Positions 14,283 through 22,603 of a stretch of DNA of 33,025 nucleotides are shown here, one piece after another; position 1 is the stretch's first letter; each line of letters begins with the position of its first letter. The DNA comes from CAZCVI01 sp964502145. GTDB taxonomy: Bacteria; Acidobacteriota; Aminicenantia; UBA2199. The notes below the pieces were generated by a model, which had not been told where the DNA came from, ran no database searches, and saw nothing but the letters and a program-made list of their open reading frames with translations. A program made the position numbers and the translations under genes. The stretch is from assembly GCA_964502145.1 (NCBI GenBank), contig CAZCVI010000078.1:1-33025 (forward strand), in the 5' to 3' direction.

Positions 14283-16037
14283 ATGATCCATATGCTGCAT
14301 AACGGCATTTATTTCCTAGAGGAAAAAGATAAATGTTTCGGTTTGGACCCGCAAAACCTGCTGCTATTCCAAATGTCACCGCTGACCCGTGAGATAATTC
14401 AACACTACCCCCATATAGAATCATTAAGTCCCCGGTTCCCCGCAGAAAAAGTTCAGGAAACAATCGCGATATTAAAAAAGAATAATATTATCAAAACCAC
14501 TCCGCCAACACTCCCTGTTGCGCCACCCTGGCCACCCCATTATAGCGATTTTGCCATACTATTGGACACAAAGGAAGGAAAAGAAACATTAATGAGTCGG
14601 GACACTCTCGGACAGACCATTGATTTTTTCTTAAAAGAAACATCTGCCGTTCCGTTGCCAAGTCTTTCTTTTATTATCACGGGAGAGGAGGAACCCCTCA
14701 TTCCTCTAATCACTGAAGGGATTCAACGGATACGAGGCGCTATCGGTCCAAAAGTCCGTTTAATCTTGAGAATTCCCGGTTTCCCTTTTTCTTTAAACAT
14801 GCTTTCCCTCGTAAAACAGCACCATCTATTTCTGAACCTTACCTTTTTTCCACCCCCAGGTGTCACCCTTCTTCAGCACCTGCAAGCCCAAACCACCACA
14901 TGGCAATCCAAGGACTACCAAACACATAGAAAACTATTGGCCACCATAAATCGGCTAACTGTAATCCGCCTGGACCCGGTAGAGATGGAAGATATTCCAG
15001 GCATTGTGGGTCTATTTGAAACAAATGGTCTAACCCGGCTTCATCTGGACTGGTTGTGCCAGTGTTGCGAAACACTTCACCCGCACCGGACTACGGCTGA
15101 ACCCATTGTTCCGGTGGTTCCATTTACTGAAGGCTTGCTCCGTTATCGGTATCTGAAGGATAAAGAAAAAGGTCGTCATGTGGCGGGATTTATGAACCAT
15201 TTCCCGTTGCTGCAAACCCTGATTGCCTCACAACGGAGTTTTTCCGGCTGTTTTGCAGCCATCGGTTATTGTGTCATCAATCCCGATGGAGAACTGTATC
15301 CTTGTCTTGGTCTGGTGGACGATCCCACTTGTTTTATGGGTAATATTGGGGAGGGATTTATCCCCCATCACAGGGAAAAATTAAGCCAGCAACGGGTCGA
15401 GTCCCGCCCCTCCTGTTTGACCTGCTGGGGGCGATATGTCTGTGGTGGCGGGAGCAATATCAAGGACATCACCATTTCAAAAAATGCCTGCCACACCTTC
15501 CTGTCGTTGCTACAACACATTCTACCTTGGTACGGCTCGTTGGACATGATGGATAAAAATATCATCCTTGACAACCGCCAACAATTGGACCTCTATCTCC
15601 CCTATTTAAAAAAATCCAGTGTTGCCCATAGCACCGAATTTAAAGAAACCCGGGTTCTTATGGTTCGTAGTGATAGTATGAAACCATTATTAAAAACAGG
15701 AGATCACGTCACAGTGGCACCACTGGATGGGAAAAAACTCAGGATCGGGGATATTATCTGTTACGGACACCCCATTATCTGCCATCGGGTGATTGCCCGC
15801 TTCAAGCAGAAAGGGGAACTCTATATTATAGAAAAAGGCGACAGTATCTGGGTAGGGAAAAAAATAGCGGCACGAGAAATTAGCGGCAGAGTGATTGCGA
15901 TCCGCACTCCCAAAAAACAATACAACATCACCTCTCCTTCTTGGCGGGTGATCAACTTTTTTATTGCACTGGCTTCACGATGTTCGCACCTGGGCACCGT
16001 CATGTTTTTTCATTTGTTGCGTCGAGGCAGACCATAA
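14283..16037 (+). CDS. Degenerate radical SAM/SPASM protein fused to an S26-type signal peptidase domain
   Basis: 584 residues. Residues 1-75 look PqqD-like (LLLFQMSPLTREII). The region that aligns with the radical SAM barrel of the neighbours has lost the CX3CX2C motif, and its GGEP motif is degraded to GEEEP, so it should not bind the radical-generating cluster. The SPASM cysteines remain: GCFAAIGYC, LYPCLGL, SCLTCWGRYVCGGG and a final NACH. From about 455 a signal-peptidase fold follows: catalytic Ser465 in RSDSMKPLLKTGDHV, His501 in ICHRVIARF in place of the bacterial lysine, and Asp520 in EKGDS. This is the Ser/His type known from archaeal, ER and SipW-like peptidases. A hydrophobic C-terminus (INFFIALAS) may touch the membrane. 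Likely role: bind the modified precursor and cleave its leader. It overlaps the next gene by one base. Confidence 0.87.
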   Translation: MIHMLHNGIYFLEEKDKCFGLDPQNLLLFQMSPLTREIIQHYPHIESLSPRFPAEKVQETIAILKKNNIIKTTPPTLPVAPPWPPHYSDFAILLDTKEGKETLMSRDTLGQTIDFFLKETSAVPLPSLSFIITGEEEPLIPLITEGIQRIRGAIGPKVRLILRIPGFPFSLNMLSLVKQHHLFLNLTFFPPPGVTLLQHLQAQTTTWQSKDYQTHRKLLATINRLTVIRLDPVEMEDIPGIVGLFETNGLTRLHLDWLCQCCETLHPHRTTAEPIVPVVPFTEGLLRYRYLKDKEKGRHVAGFMNHFPLLQTLIASQRSFSGCFAAIGYCVINPDGELYPCLGLVDDPTCFMGNIGEGFIPHHREKLSQQRVESRPSCLTCWGRYVCGGGSNIKDITISKNACHTFLSLLQHILPWYGSLDMMDKNIILDNRQQLDLYLPYLKKSSVAHSTEFKETRVLMVRSDSMKPLLKTGDHVTVAPLDGKKLRIGDIICYGHPIICHRVIARFKQKGELYIIEKGDSIWVGKKIAAREISGRVIAIRTPKKQYNITSPSWRVINFFIALASRCSHLGTVMFFHLLRRGRP

Positions 16038-17434
16038 TGGAACAAAAATTATCTACCCGCCATGTTCACCTGTTTTCAAAATTCGGATTATATTTGGCTT
16101 ACGATATTGACCATGTCAAAATATATCGTGTCAACCCGTTGGCCCATTCTATACTGGAACAAGCCACCGGTCAAACCCAGGATCAATTAGAAGTATCCCT
16201 TGTAACACGATATCCACTGGAGGATATCCGTCGCGTTTTTTCTTCCTTATTAAAAGCGCGGTTACTGGGTTTTGGTGTTCCTGTACTGCCACAGGAACAA
16301 CCCGACAAAAATTCCCCGCCCCATATGGGCCTGAATAAAATTGTCTTGGCTGTCACAGATTTATGTAACCTCGCTTGCAAATATTGTTTATCCAGCCCCC
16401 CATCTTACACACCCCAGCACCATATGAAACCTGAAACAGCCTGTCGAGCAGTTGATTTCCTCCTCGCCCAGATGGCCGCGAATAGTACCGCCAACATTGT
16501 CTTTTATGGCGGTGAACCCCTGCTCAATTTTTTATGTATCCAGCAAACCGTGTTATATGCCCAACAAAAAGCTTTGGAACATCGTAAATCCTTTACTTTT
16601 AGCCTCATTACCAATGGGACTTTATTAACCAGCGAGATCAGCAATTTTTTAGTTCAGCACCATTTCGCCATCGGACTCAGTTTGGACGGTGATCATTCCA
16701 TTCATGATGTCAACCGAAAATTTCCCAATGGTCGTGATACCCACGCCATTGTATTAAAGAACTACCAGGAGTTAATGCAAAAAGGCGCGGATGTCACCCC
16801 GCAGGCTGTATTATCATTGGCGTCCCGCGATATCCTCCAGTTGGTGAACAGCATGTTTGCCCAGGGAGTCCGAAATTACAAACTAATCCCCCGTATGCGA
16901 CCCGATGGTGAGGTCGAGTTAATCGCCGATGAAACAGCCGACTATTGTTATCAATACAGTCGAATGGTAGAGAACAAGTTACAGGAAGGCGACAGTACTC
17001 CCGTGTTGCTCCCCATTGATTTGTTTCCCCTTTTAGATAAAATCGACCGTGGCTTAAAAAGCAAATCATCCTGTTCCGCGTCCCTCAGCCAGGTCGCCAT
17101 CTCCCCTTCCGGTGATATTTGTCCCTGTGATAATTTTCTCTACCAGCCGGAATTTAATATGGGGAATGTCCATGCCGAATTCAAAACAGATTTACAGGAA
17201 ACCTTTAAAAGGATAGGTGTCGCTAACATTGCCCAATGTCGTGAGTGTTGGGCGCAGCATCTTTGTGGTGGTCCGTGTCCCTATTTCTCATTAAAAAAAC
17301 ATGGCCGCTTGGATACAACGGTATCCTCTGTTTGTATCCAAACCCAAAACACCATGGAAATTGCCCTGGCAGTATATACCCTCTGTAAAGCTAAAAATAA
17401 GAATTTCCTGGCCGATTGGCTTAAAAAGAGGTAA
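16037..17434 (+). CDS. Radical SAM/SPASM peptide maturase 3 with PqqD-like N-terminus
   Basis: 465 residues. PqqD-like region at about 1-80 (VKIYRVNPLAHSILEQ), radical SAM motif CNLACKYC at Cys110, Cys114, Cys117, GGEP and TNGTLL motifs, SPASM domain with CSASLSQVAISPSG, DICPCDNF and CRECWAQHLCGGPCPY. More diverged from maturases 1 and 2 than those are from each other. I chose the ATG at 16037: its A is the last base of the previous stop codon (TAATG), a classic coupling arrangement, whereas an upstream TTG at 15941 would overlap the peptidase domain by 97 bp and add residues unlike the family. Confidence 0.92.
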   Translation: MEQKLSTRHVHLFSKFGLYLAYDIDHVKIYRVNPLAHSILEQATGQTQDQLEVSLVTRYPLEDIRRVFSSLLKARLLGFGVPVLPQEQPDKNSPPHMGLNKIVLAVTDLCNLACKYCLSSPPSYTPQHHMKPETACRAVDFLLAQMAANSTANIVFYGGEPLLNFLCIQQTVLYAQQKALEHRKSFTFSLITNGTLLTSEISNFLVQHHFAIGLSLDGDHSIHDVNRKFPNGRDTHAIVLKNYQELMQKGADVTPQAVLSLASRDILQLVNSMFAQGVRNYKLIPRMRPDGEVELIADETADYCYQYSRMVENKLQEGDSTPVLLPIDLFPLLDKIDRGLKSKSSCSASLSQVAISPSGDICPCDNFLYQPEFNMGNVHAEFKTDLQETFKRIGVANIAQCRECWAQHLCGGPCPYFSLKKHGRLDTTVSSVCIQTQNTMEIALAVYTLCKAKNKNFLADWLKKR

Positions 17435-17454
17435 AAAAAGGAGTATAGCAGAAA

Positions 17455-18315
17455 ATGAAAGAAACAGAGAAACTACCCCCCGTGAATATCCGCAGTTTGC
17501 GAGTTTTTGATATTGAAGTATCCAGACACTGCAATCTCGTCTGTGAATTTTGTCCCCGCGAGGCGTTTAAGAACCAAGGATTCATGACGCCCGATACGTT
17601 TGCCAATTTTTTAAAAAACACCCCCATGCGTACCGGCGATCTGGTCGTTTTCTGTGGTCTTGGAGAATCTCTTCTTAATCCCTCTTTCGCCCATTGTTTA
17701 TCCGCATTGAAGAACCAGTACCCATTGGTTAAAACACAACTTATTACGAATGGAACCCTCTTAACAGCAAAAACAGTGACCATGTTGTTGGATAGTGGTA
17801 TAAATTTTATCATTGTCAGTTTTAACGGCACCGAGGCCGCCACCTATGAACGGTTAATGAAGGGGGCCAATTTTACCCAATCCATGGCCAATATAGAGAA
17901 CGCGCTGGCAGAGATTCAGAAACGAAAAGATACCACCGCTCAATTAATGGTGACCTATATTCTTTCCAATGAAAATTTTAAAGAGGAAGAAGCTATCAAA
18001 GCCTTTTGGCAGGCCAAAGGAATTCGGACCATCCCCCAATATATGCATAATCGTGGTGGTTTTGCCAACAGTGACAGTATGTCGCCTATCACCGGGAGCG
18101 AACCGCCGGAGCGGCCTTGTATCTATTTCCAAGTTTATACTTTTATTGCTTGGAATGGTGATGTATTATTGTGTTGCAATGATATCCAACATTTGCATTT
18201 ATTAGGCAATATTAATAACGACAGCATGACCCTCATTGAATCCCGCAAGGAACACTATATCACCCAAAATAATTGGCCGGACCTGTGTAACACCTGCACC
18301 GCACCGCCCAAGTGA
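17455..18315 (+). CDS. Short radical SAM protein of the peptide locus
   Basis: 286 residues. It lacks the PqqD-like N-terminus: the cluster motif CNLVCEFC is already at Cys26, Cys30, Cys33. A GLGESLLNP stretch takes the place of GGEP, and TNGTLLTA follows. The C-terminal half has a reduced SPASM-like region (AWNGDVLLCC and a terminal CNTC). An AAAAGGAG ribosome-binding site lies 11 bases upstream of the ATG and the gene begins 20 bp after maturase 3, so it is in the same operon. It could add a third kind of modification; without its own recognition domain it may rely on a partner to hold the peptide. The locus appears to end here. Confidence 0.88.
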   Translation: MKETEKLPPVNIRSLRVFDIEVSRHCNLVCEFCPREAFKNQGFMTPDTFANFLKNTPMRTGDLVVFCGLGESLLNPSFAHCLSALKNQYPLVKTQLITNGTLLTAKTVTMLLDSGINFIIVSFNGTEAATYERLMKGANFTQSMANIENALAEIQKRKDTTAQLMVTYILSNENFKEEEAIKAFWQAKGIRTIPQYMHNRGGFANSDSMSPITGSEPPERPCIYFQVYTFIAWNGDVLLCCNDIQHLHLLGNINNDSMTLIESRKEHYITQNNWPDLCNTCTAPPK

Positions 18316-18589
18316 TCCCGATTATTATTTCGTATTTCTGGCTTCGAAGATCACTTCGGGGTATTGGTCGGAGGACCCATCCAAAAGGGGTGTCGTTATA
18401 AATCTTGATGCAACGTTTGCCGTCGATTTGACGCAGGAATCCAATCGGCTTAAACTGGGCGGGGAAAATGGACATATCAGAATAGTTAAAGTGTTTGCTG
18501 CCTTTGATAACTATTCGGTAATCAACCAGAAAAAAAAGATTTTAGCCGACGAATTATCACGAATGATCTGGGACTTAAGGGAGAAATAA
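18311..18589 (+). pseudogene. 5'-truncated remnant, possibly of a MazF/PemK-type toxin gene
   Basis: An open frame running out of the end of the radical SAM gene encodes about 92 protein-like residues with no start codon of its own. The order of elements, FVFLASKITSG, then a polar middle, then HIRIVKVFAAFDNYSVINQKKK and a final helix, resembles the second half of MazF/PemK proteins. The N-terminal half is missing, as if a deletion joined it to the end of the peptide locus. Family assignment is tentative. Confidence 0.45.
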
Positions 18590-18655
18590 TTTTAAGGCTA
18601 TGATATAATATTATATGATATTTTCGGATTAAGAACATCTGACTGGAGGTATTTT

Positions 18656-19111
18656 ATGATTATAGATCAATTGATAAACGGTTCTTTTTATTATTCATTA
18701 AACAGTCGCATTGAGGCAGCATTGCGTTATCTACAGGAAACAGACTTCGCGACGCTACCAGTGGGAAAATATGAAATAGATGGTACGCATGTTTTTGCTT
18801 TGGTTCAGGAGTTAACGACCAAACCATTGGAACAGGGATTTTGGGAGGCGCATCGTCGTTATTTGGATATTCATTGTGTCTTGGCTGGAGTCGAAAGGAT
18901 TGGTTTTGCTCATATAGACGGTTTGATTGGGGGTCAGTATGATACGGAGAAAGATTTTCAAGTTTTGAAAGGAGAAGGTGCTTTTTGTACAGCGGTACCG
19001 GGTATGTTCGTGTTGTTGATGCCTTATGATGCGCACATGCCCTGCATGGCAGTCACGGACCCGGTGCCACTGCGGAAAGTGGTAATGAAAGTAGAACTGA
19101 TGAATTGGTAA
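18656..19111 (+). CDS. YhcH/YjgK/YiaL family protein (DUF386)
   Basis: 151 residues, the normal length for this cupin-like family. Family-typical stretches are GKYEIDGTHVFALVQEL, EAHRRYLDIHCVLAGVERIG and MPYDAHMPC, which supply the conserved His, Glu and Asp residues of the presumed metal site. Relatives (YhcH, EbgC and others) are linked to sugar metabolism, including sialic acid and galactosides, but their exact reaction is mostly unclear. A GGAGG ribosome-binding site sits about eight bases before the ATG. It stands alone between a remnant and a repeat-rich spacer, so the context adds nothing on substrate. Confidence 0.92.
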   Translation: MIIDQLINGSFYYSLNSRIEAALRYLQETDFATLPVGKYEIDGTHVFALVQELTTKPLEQGFWEAHRRYLDIHCVLAGVERIGFAHIDGLIGGQYDTEKDFQVLKGEGAFCTAVPGMFVLLMPYDAHMPCMAVTDPVPLRKVVMKVELMNW

Positions 19112-19130
19112 CTGTAAACCGAAAGCGGAT

Positions 19131-19297
19131 CCTGGATTCACCATCAAATTTCTGAAATCGTTGTGGACGATATGGACAAAAAATTGCTTTTGTTTTTGCT
19201 CCACATCGTCCATATCGTCCACTCTGTCCATATTGTCCATGTTTTTTTACCAATCTGGCGGTGAATCCAGGTTTTTAATAGATTTGGTGGTGAATCC
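19131..19297. repeat. Palindromic repeat element with CCTGGATTCACC ends
   Basis: CCTGGATTCACC (19131-19142) pairs with GGTGAATCCAGG (19260-19271); a further direct copy, GGTGGTGAATCCAGG, ends at 19297. Inside, GTGGACGATATGGAC pairs perfectly with GTCCATATCGTCCAC near 19208-19222, so the DNA or RNA can form a long hairpin. Ends match the element at 5955-6087 and the interior matches the spacer at 6997-7014. Confidence 0.7.
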
Positions 19298-19313
19298 AGG
19301 TTGCTGCATCGAC

Positions 19314-19342
19314 TTGACAATTCTGCCGGGTTGGATTAATAT
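19314..19342 (+). promoter_or_regulatory. Sigma-70 promoter, leaderless type
   Basis: TTGACA (19314-19319), 17 bp, TAATAT (19337-19342), then six bases to the ATG at 19349. There is no ribosome-binding site between them. Confidence 0.75.
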
Positions 19343-19348
19343 ATTATC

Positions 19349-21190
19349 ATGAATAACGAGCAAAAATTAAAACTGATACCCTATGGGATTTCCAATTTTA
19401 ATGATTTTGGGACAAAGAATCTTTATTATGTGGACAAAACGATATATATCAGCAAAATCGAAGAAAAAGGGTCTTATTTATTCTTCATCCGACCCCGTCG
19501 TTTTGGTAAATCCCTTTTGCTTTCTATCCTTGAAAAGTACTATGATATCAAGCAGAAAGACAACTTCGATACCATTTTTATTGGAACCTATATCCAGCAA
19601 CATCCAACCAGGGAAAAGAACAGTTACCTGATCTTAAAGCTGGACTTTTCCTTGATCGAACCGGAACTCTCAATGATAGCCAGAACATTCTTGGATCAAA
19701 TCAAATTTGACGCGGAATTTTTCTTGAATAAATATAAGGATTACCTGAATATTGATTTAGGGGAGGCCATTAAACGGGTCAAGTCTCTGCGCAAGGCTTC
19801 CACTGTTCTTTCTCTTGTCTTGAATTATTGCAAAATAGCCGACCAAAGGATTTACGTGATTATCGACGAGTACGATAATTTTGCCAATACCATTTTATCT
19901 ACCGCTGGTAAGCATGAATATATAAAAATCACCCGTGGTCAGGGTTTTTTACGGGCCTTCTTTAATGTACTGAAAGGCGGGACTTCAGGTGGGCACTCTT
20001 CCATTTCCCGATTATTTATGACCGGGGTCTCTCCCATTACATTGGACGATGTGACCTCCGGTTTTAATATTGCCACCAATATCTCCCTTGATGCAGACCT
20101 CAATGAGATGGTGGGTTTTACGCGTGACGAAGTAAAAGCCATGATTGAATACTACAGGCCAACGGGGAAAATCCCTCACTCCACACCGGAACTTATTGAA
20201 CTAATGAGTTCTTGGTATAATAATTACCGCTTTTCCAAACACGCTGATCGGGTGGTATTTAATTCTGTACAGGTGTTATACTTCCTGAACGAGTATTTAA
20301 AATATTCTATGATTCCCGAAACACTCATCGATCAAAATATCCTCATTGATTACCAGAAACTCCGCCACTTTATGATTGTGGATCAACAAAGCCAATCAAA
20401 ACCCAATGGGAATTTCTCCATGCTCCAAGAAATCATAAAAAATGGTGCGGTTCATACGACCATTAAAACCCGCTTTCCTATCTCTGAACTTACTAAACCG
20501 GAAAACTTTGTGAGTCTCTTATATTACTTTGGTCTTTTAACGATCACGGGCGTGGACGAAGAAAACGATACTATTCTGGCCATTCCCAACGAAACGATCA
20601 AAAGATTATATTATGATTACATCAAAGAATCCAACGAGGAGACGGGAACATTTACCCTGGATTTTAATACCTATACACTGGGCATGAAAGAAATGGCCTA
20701 TAAAGGAAACTGGCAACCTATAATAGTATACCTAACTGAACGAATGGCCCAGTCGACGGGTCTGCGAGATTTTATCACGGGTGAAAAAGTGATCCAAGCC
20801 TTCTTAAATGTCTATCTGGGACTGGGAAATCTATACATTCTCCATACGGAGAAAGAAATCAACAAAGGTTTTGCCGATCTGGTGTTGGAACCGGCATTGT
20901 TCCAGTACCCGGCCATTAAATATGCCTATCTGATTGAACTCAAATACCTTAAACTCTCGGCAAACAAACCGGATGACTCGCCTTTACCGGACTTAACAGA
21001 AAAAATCAAAGCGCTACGCATTGAAGCGGAAAACCAACTGAAGCAATACGCGCTGGACGAAAAATTTCAAAAGACAATTGGGCACACGACATTGATTAAA
21101 CTGGTACTTATTTTTTGTGGGCACCGGTTGGTGTACAAAGGAGAGGTTAAAGACCAATTAAAAGACGAATTGTTAATTGAAAATTTTTAA
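19349..21190 (+). CDS. AAA-ATPase-like protein with C-terminal PD-(D/E)XK nuclease domain
   Basis: 613 residues. Matches the family with AAA-ATPase_like (PF09820) and PDDEXK_9 (PF08011) domains. The family opener IPYGISNFNDF...YYVDKT is present. Walker A lies in RPRRFGKSLLLS (Lys54), Walker B in YVIIDEYDNF (Asp173, Glu174). The C-terminal nuclease-like site is Asp510 in GFADLVLE and Glu530-x-Lys532 in LIELKYL. These proteins are abundant in some anaerobes, often in many copies, and their role is not established; defence or DNA transactions have been proposed. Here the gene is alone, has a leaderless-type promoter and is flanked by repeats. A paralogue lies at 25497. Confidence 0.92.
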   Translation: MNNEQKLKLIPYGISNFNDFGTKNLYYVDKTIYISKIEEKGSYLFFIRPRRFGKSLLLSILEKYYDIKQKDNFDTIFIGTYIQQHPTREKNSYLILKLDFSLIEPELSMIARTFLDQIKFDAEFFLNKYKDYLNIDLGEAIKRVKSLRKASTVLSLVLNYCKIADQRIYVIIDEYDNFANTILSTAGKHEYIKITRGQGFLRAFFNVLKGGTSGGHSSISRLFMTGVSPITLDDVTSGFNIATNISLDADLNEMVGFTRDEVKAMIEYYRPTGKIPHSTPELIELMSSWYNNYRFSKHADRVVFNSVQVLYFLNEYLKYSMIPETLIDQNILIDYQKLRHFMIVDQQSQSKPNGNFSMLQEIIKNGAVHTTIKTRFPISELTKPENFVSLLYYFGLLTITGVDEENDTILAIPNETIKRLYYDYIKESNEETGTFTLDFNTYTLGMKEMAYKGNWQPIIVYLTERMAQSTGLRDFITGEKVIQAFLNVYLGLGNLYILHTEKEINKGFADLVLEPALFQYPAIKYAYLIELKYLKLSANKPDDSPLPDLTEKIKALRIEAENQLKQYALDEKFQKTIGHTTLIKLVLIFCGHRLVYKGEVKDQLKDELLIENF

Positions 21191-21562
21191 ATATTAACGT
21201 TGACGCCCTGCGGGCCATCTTAATCATCTGGAGTGAAAAGATGGAAGTGATGTAGGGACCTCATTACTCCAGCTCTCCTATCCCTGCGCACAGGTTTCTT
21301 GGCCGGGTTTCCCTGCTTTCAAGCGATACTATGAGAGAGCAGCAATTCTCCTTTTAACCATTATCGGGATGAATAGGCGCTGGGTGAACACAAGATTCGC
21401 CCCTACCATCGCCCCGGAACCATTTTTTGTGTGCCTTCGTGGCTCACTGGTTTTTGTGGATGGTGTAATAATTGGCCGTGAATTCAGGACTTTCAGCGGG
21501 TATTGCAAAAAATCCAGAATCGGATATAATCCCTCTTTAGATGAACAGGCAGGGATATAACC
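21191..21562. other. Repeat-like spacer without genes
   Basis: No supported gene in these 372 bases. It contains pieces that look like dispersed intergenic repeats: GACGCCCTGCGGGCC near 21203 (similar to GCGCCCTGCGGGCA at 27283), a segment near 21385-21412 whose reverse complement reads GGGGCGAATCTTGTGTTCAC, a GTGCCTTCGTGGCTCA segment near 21431, and GGCCGTGAATTCAGGAC near 21474, a degraded relative of the GGCGGTGAATCCAGG element. Confidence 0.5.
21503..21530 (+). promoter_or_regulatory. Promoter of the broken DUF4062-NTPase gene
   Basis: TTGCAA (21503-21508), 16 bp, TATAAT (21525-21530), followed by a 5' UTR of about 26 nt with AGGGAT before the ATG at 21563. Confidence 0.55.
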
Positions 21563-22549
21563 ATGGACGAGACAGCACCCATTAAAATTTTTGTGGCCTC
21601 CAGCAGCGAACTAAAAAAAGAACGCCGGGAAATCGTGCAGATTTTCCATAATCTTAAAAAATCGCCCACCTGCTTTAATCTGGAAGCAGTGAAATGGGAG
21701 ACGGATATTGCTTCCGGCAGTTATGAGCGAGAACGGGTCCAGGATGAAATCAATCCGCTAATGCAGGAATGCCAGGCAGTAATCGTGCTCTTCTACTCCA
21801 AAGTCGGGCAATTTACCCTGGAAGAGTACCAACTGGCCCGCACCCTAAAGAAAAAGGTCTTTCTCTATTTTAAAAAAGGATTCCGCGCCAAAAACTCAAG
21901 GGAAATCGAAAACCTGAAACAAGTCTTCTTATTAAAAGAGGCATTGGGAAAGGAAAACCAATCGCTTTATCAAGAGTATACCAGCCTGAGGAATTTAAGA
22001 ACAAACTCACCCAGGATTTAATGCGCTATTGTTCAAAAGATCAGGATTCGTTGCGGGAGAGTGTGTTGGCCGGTTCGCGGGCTTTTTACCAGAAATTACG
22101 CGGCCCCAATGGCCGGTTTAAACACCTGCATATTTCCGAACTGATTTTACCCCGTTCCCAAGCCCCATGGTTGCCCACCACGGTATGCGTGCAAGGGCAA
22201 TGGGGGAACCAAAACAGCAGCGTGGCCGAGGTGTTGTCATTGGTATGGGACCAAAAGGTCCGCCATGCGGTGGTGGTGGGCGATGGCGGCATGGGCAAAA
22301 CTGTCAACCTCCTCTTGCGGTGGGAATCCCTTCTTGTCTTTTCCCGATTACCCGCCACTGTATGCCAAAAATCAAGTAAAAATAGACAATAATACCATCT
22401 ATGTCCCGGACCCCAACAACAAAAAACAGAAAAAAGAACTCCTAAATATTCCCGGCTTGTGGATGCAGGGTTGTTCCTTTGAAAACCTTGAAGCAGGCAG
22501 CCAATGGACAGAGAAAGGCTTGAGGGGAAGTGGGGACAGGCGAAAATAA
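21563..22549 (+). pseudogene. Frameshifted and truncated DUF4062-NTPase (STAND-like) gene
   Basis: Three consecutive frames are needed to read one protein. Frame one (from 21563) gives a DUF4062/TIR-like domain: KIFVASSSELKKERREIV, then ECQAVIVLFYSKVGQFTLEEY. Near 21980 the sense moves to another frame, where EEFKNKLTQDLMRYCSKDQ continues naturally, as expected for a one-base loss. That frame carries Walker A at about 22280-22300 (VVGDGGMGKTVNLLL). Around 22310-22330 the sense shifts again to SFPDYPPLYAKNQVKID and ends at a stop at 22549 with no sensor or repeat region. The intact gene was probably a TIR-like/NTPase receptor-type protein related in plan to the SEFIR-NB-ARC gene at 31037. Confidence 0.8.
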
Positions 22550-22564
22550 CAGGCGGGAAATTTA
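22532..22564. repeat. GGGGACAGGCG / CAGGCGGGAAATTT motif, copy 1
   Basis: GGGGACAGGCG at 22532-22542 is followed by ACAGGCGGGAAATTT. The joined form GGGGACAGGCGGGAAATTT occurs at 30939-30957. Both copies lie within about 100 bp upstream of the next gene, at the junction after a broken or complete gene. Confidence 0.55.
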
Positions 22565-22568
22565 CACC

Positions 22569-22597
22569 TTGAAAGAAATAAACGTAGGTATTATAAT
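22569..22597 (+). promoter_or_regulatory. Sigma-70 promoter, leaderless type
   Basis: TTGAAA (22569-22574), 17 bp, TATAAT (22592-22597), then six bases to the ATG at 22604, with no ribosome-binding site. Confidence 0.75.
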
Positions 22598-22603
22598 AGT
22601 TCT

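Noticed and set aside
15941..16036. Upstream TTG start for maturase 3
   Set aside because: It would overlap the peptidase coding region by 97 bp, while the TAATG junction at 16035-16039 gives a standard coupled start at the beginning of family-like sequence.
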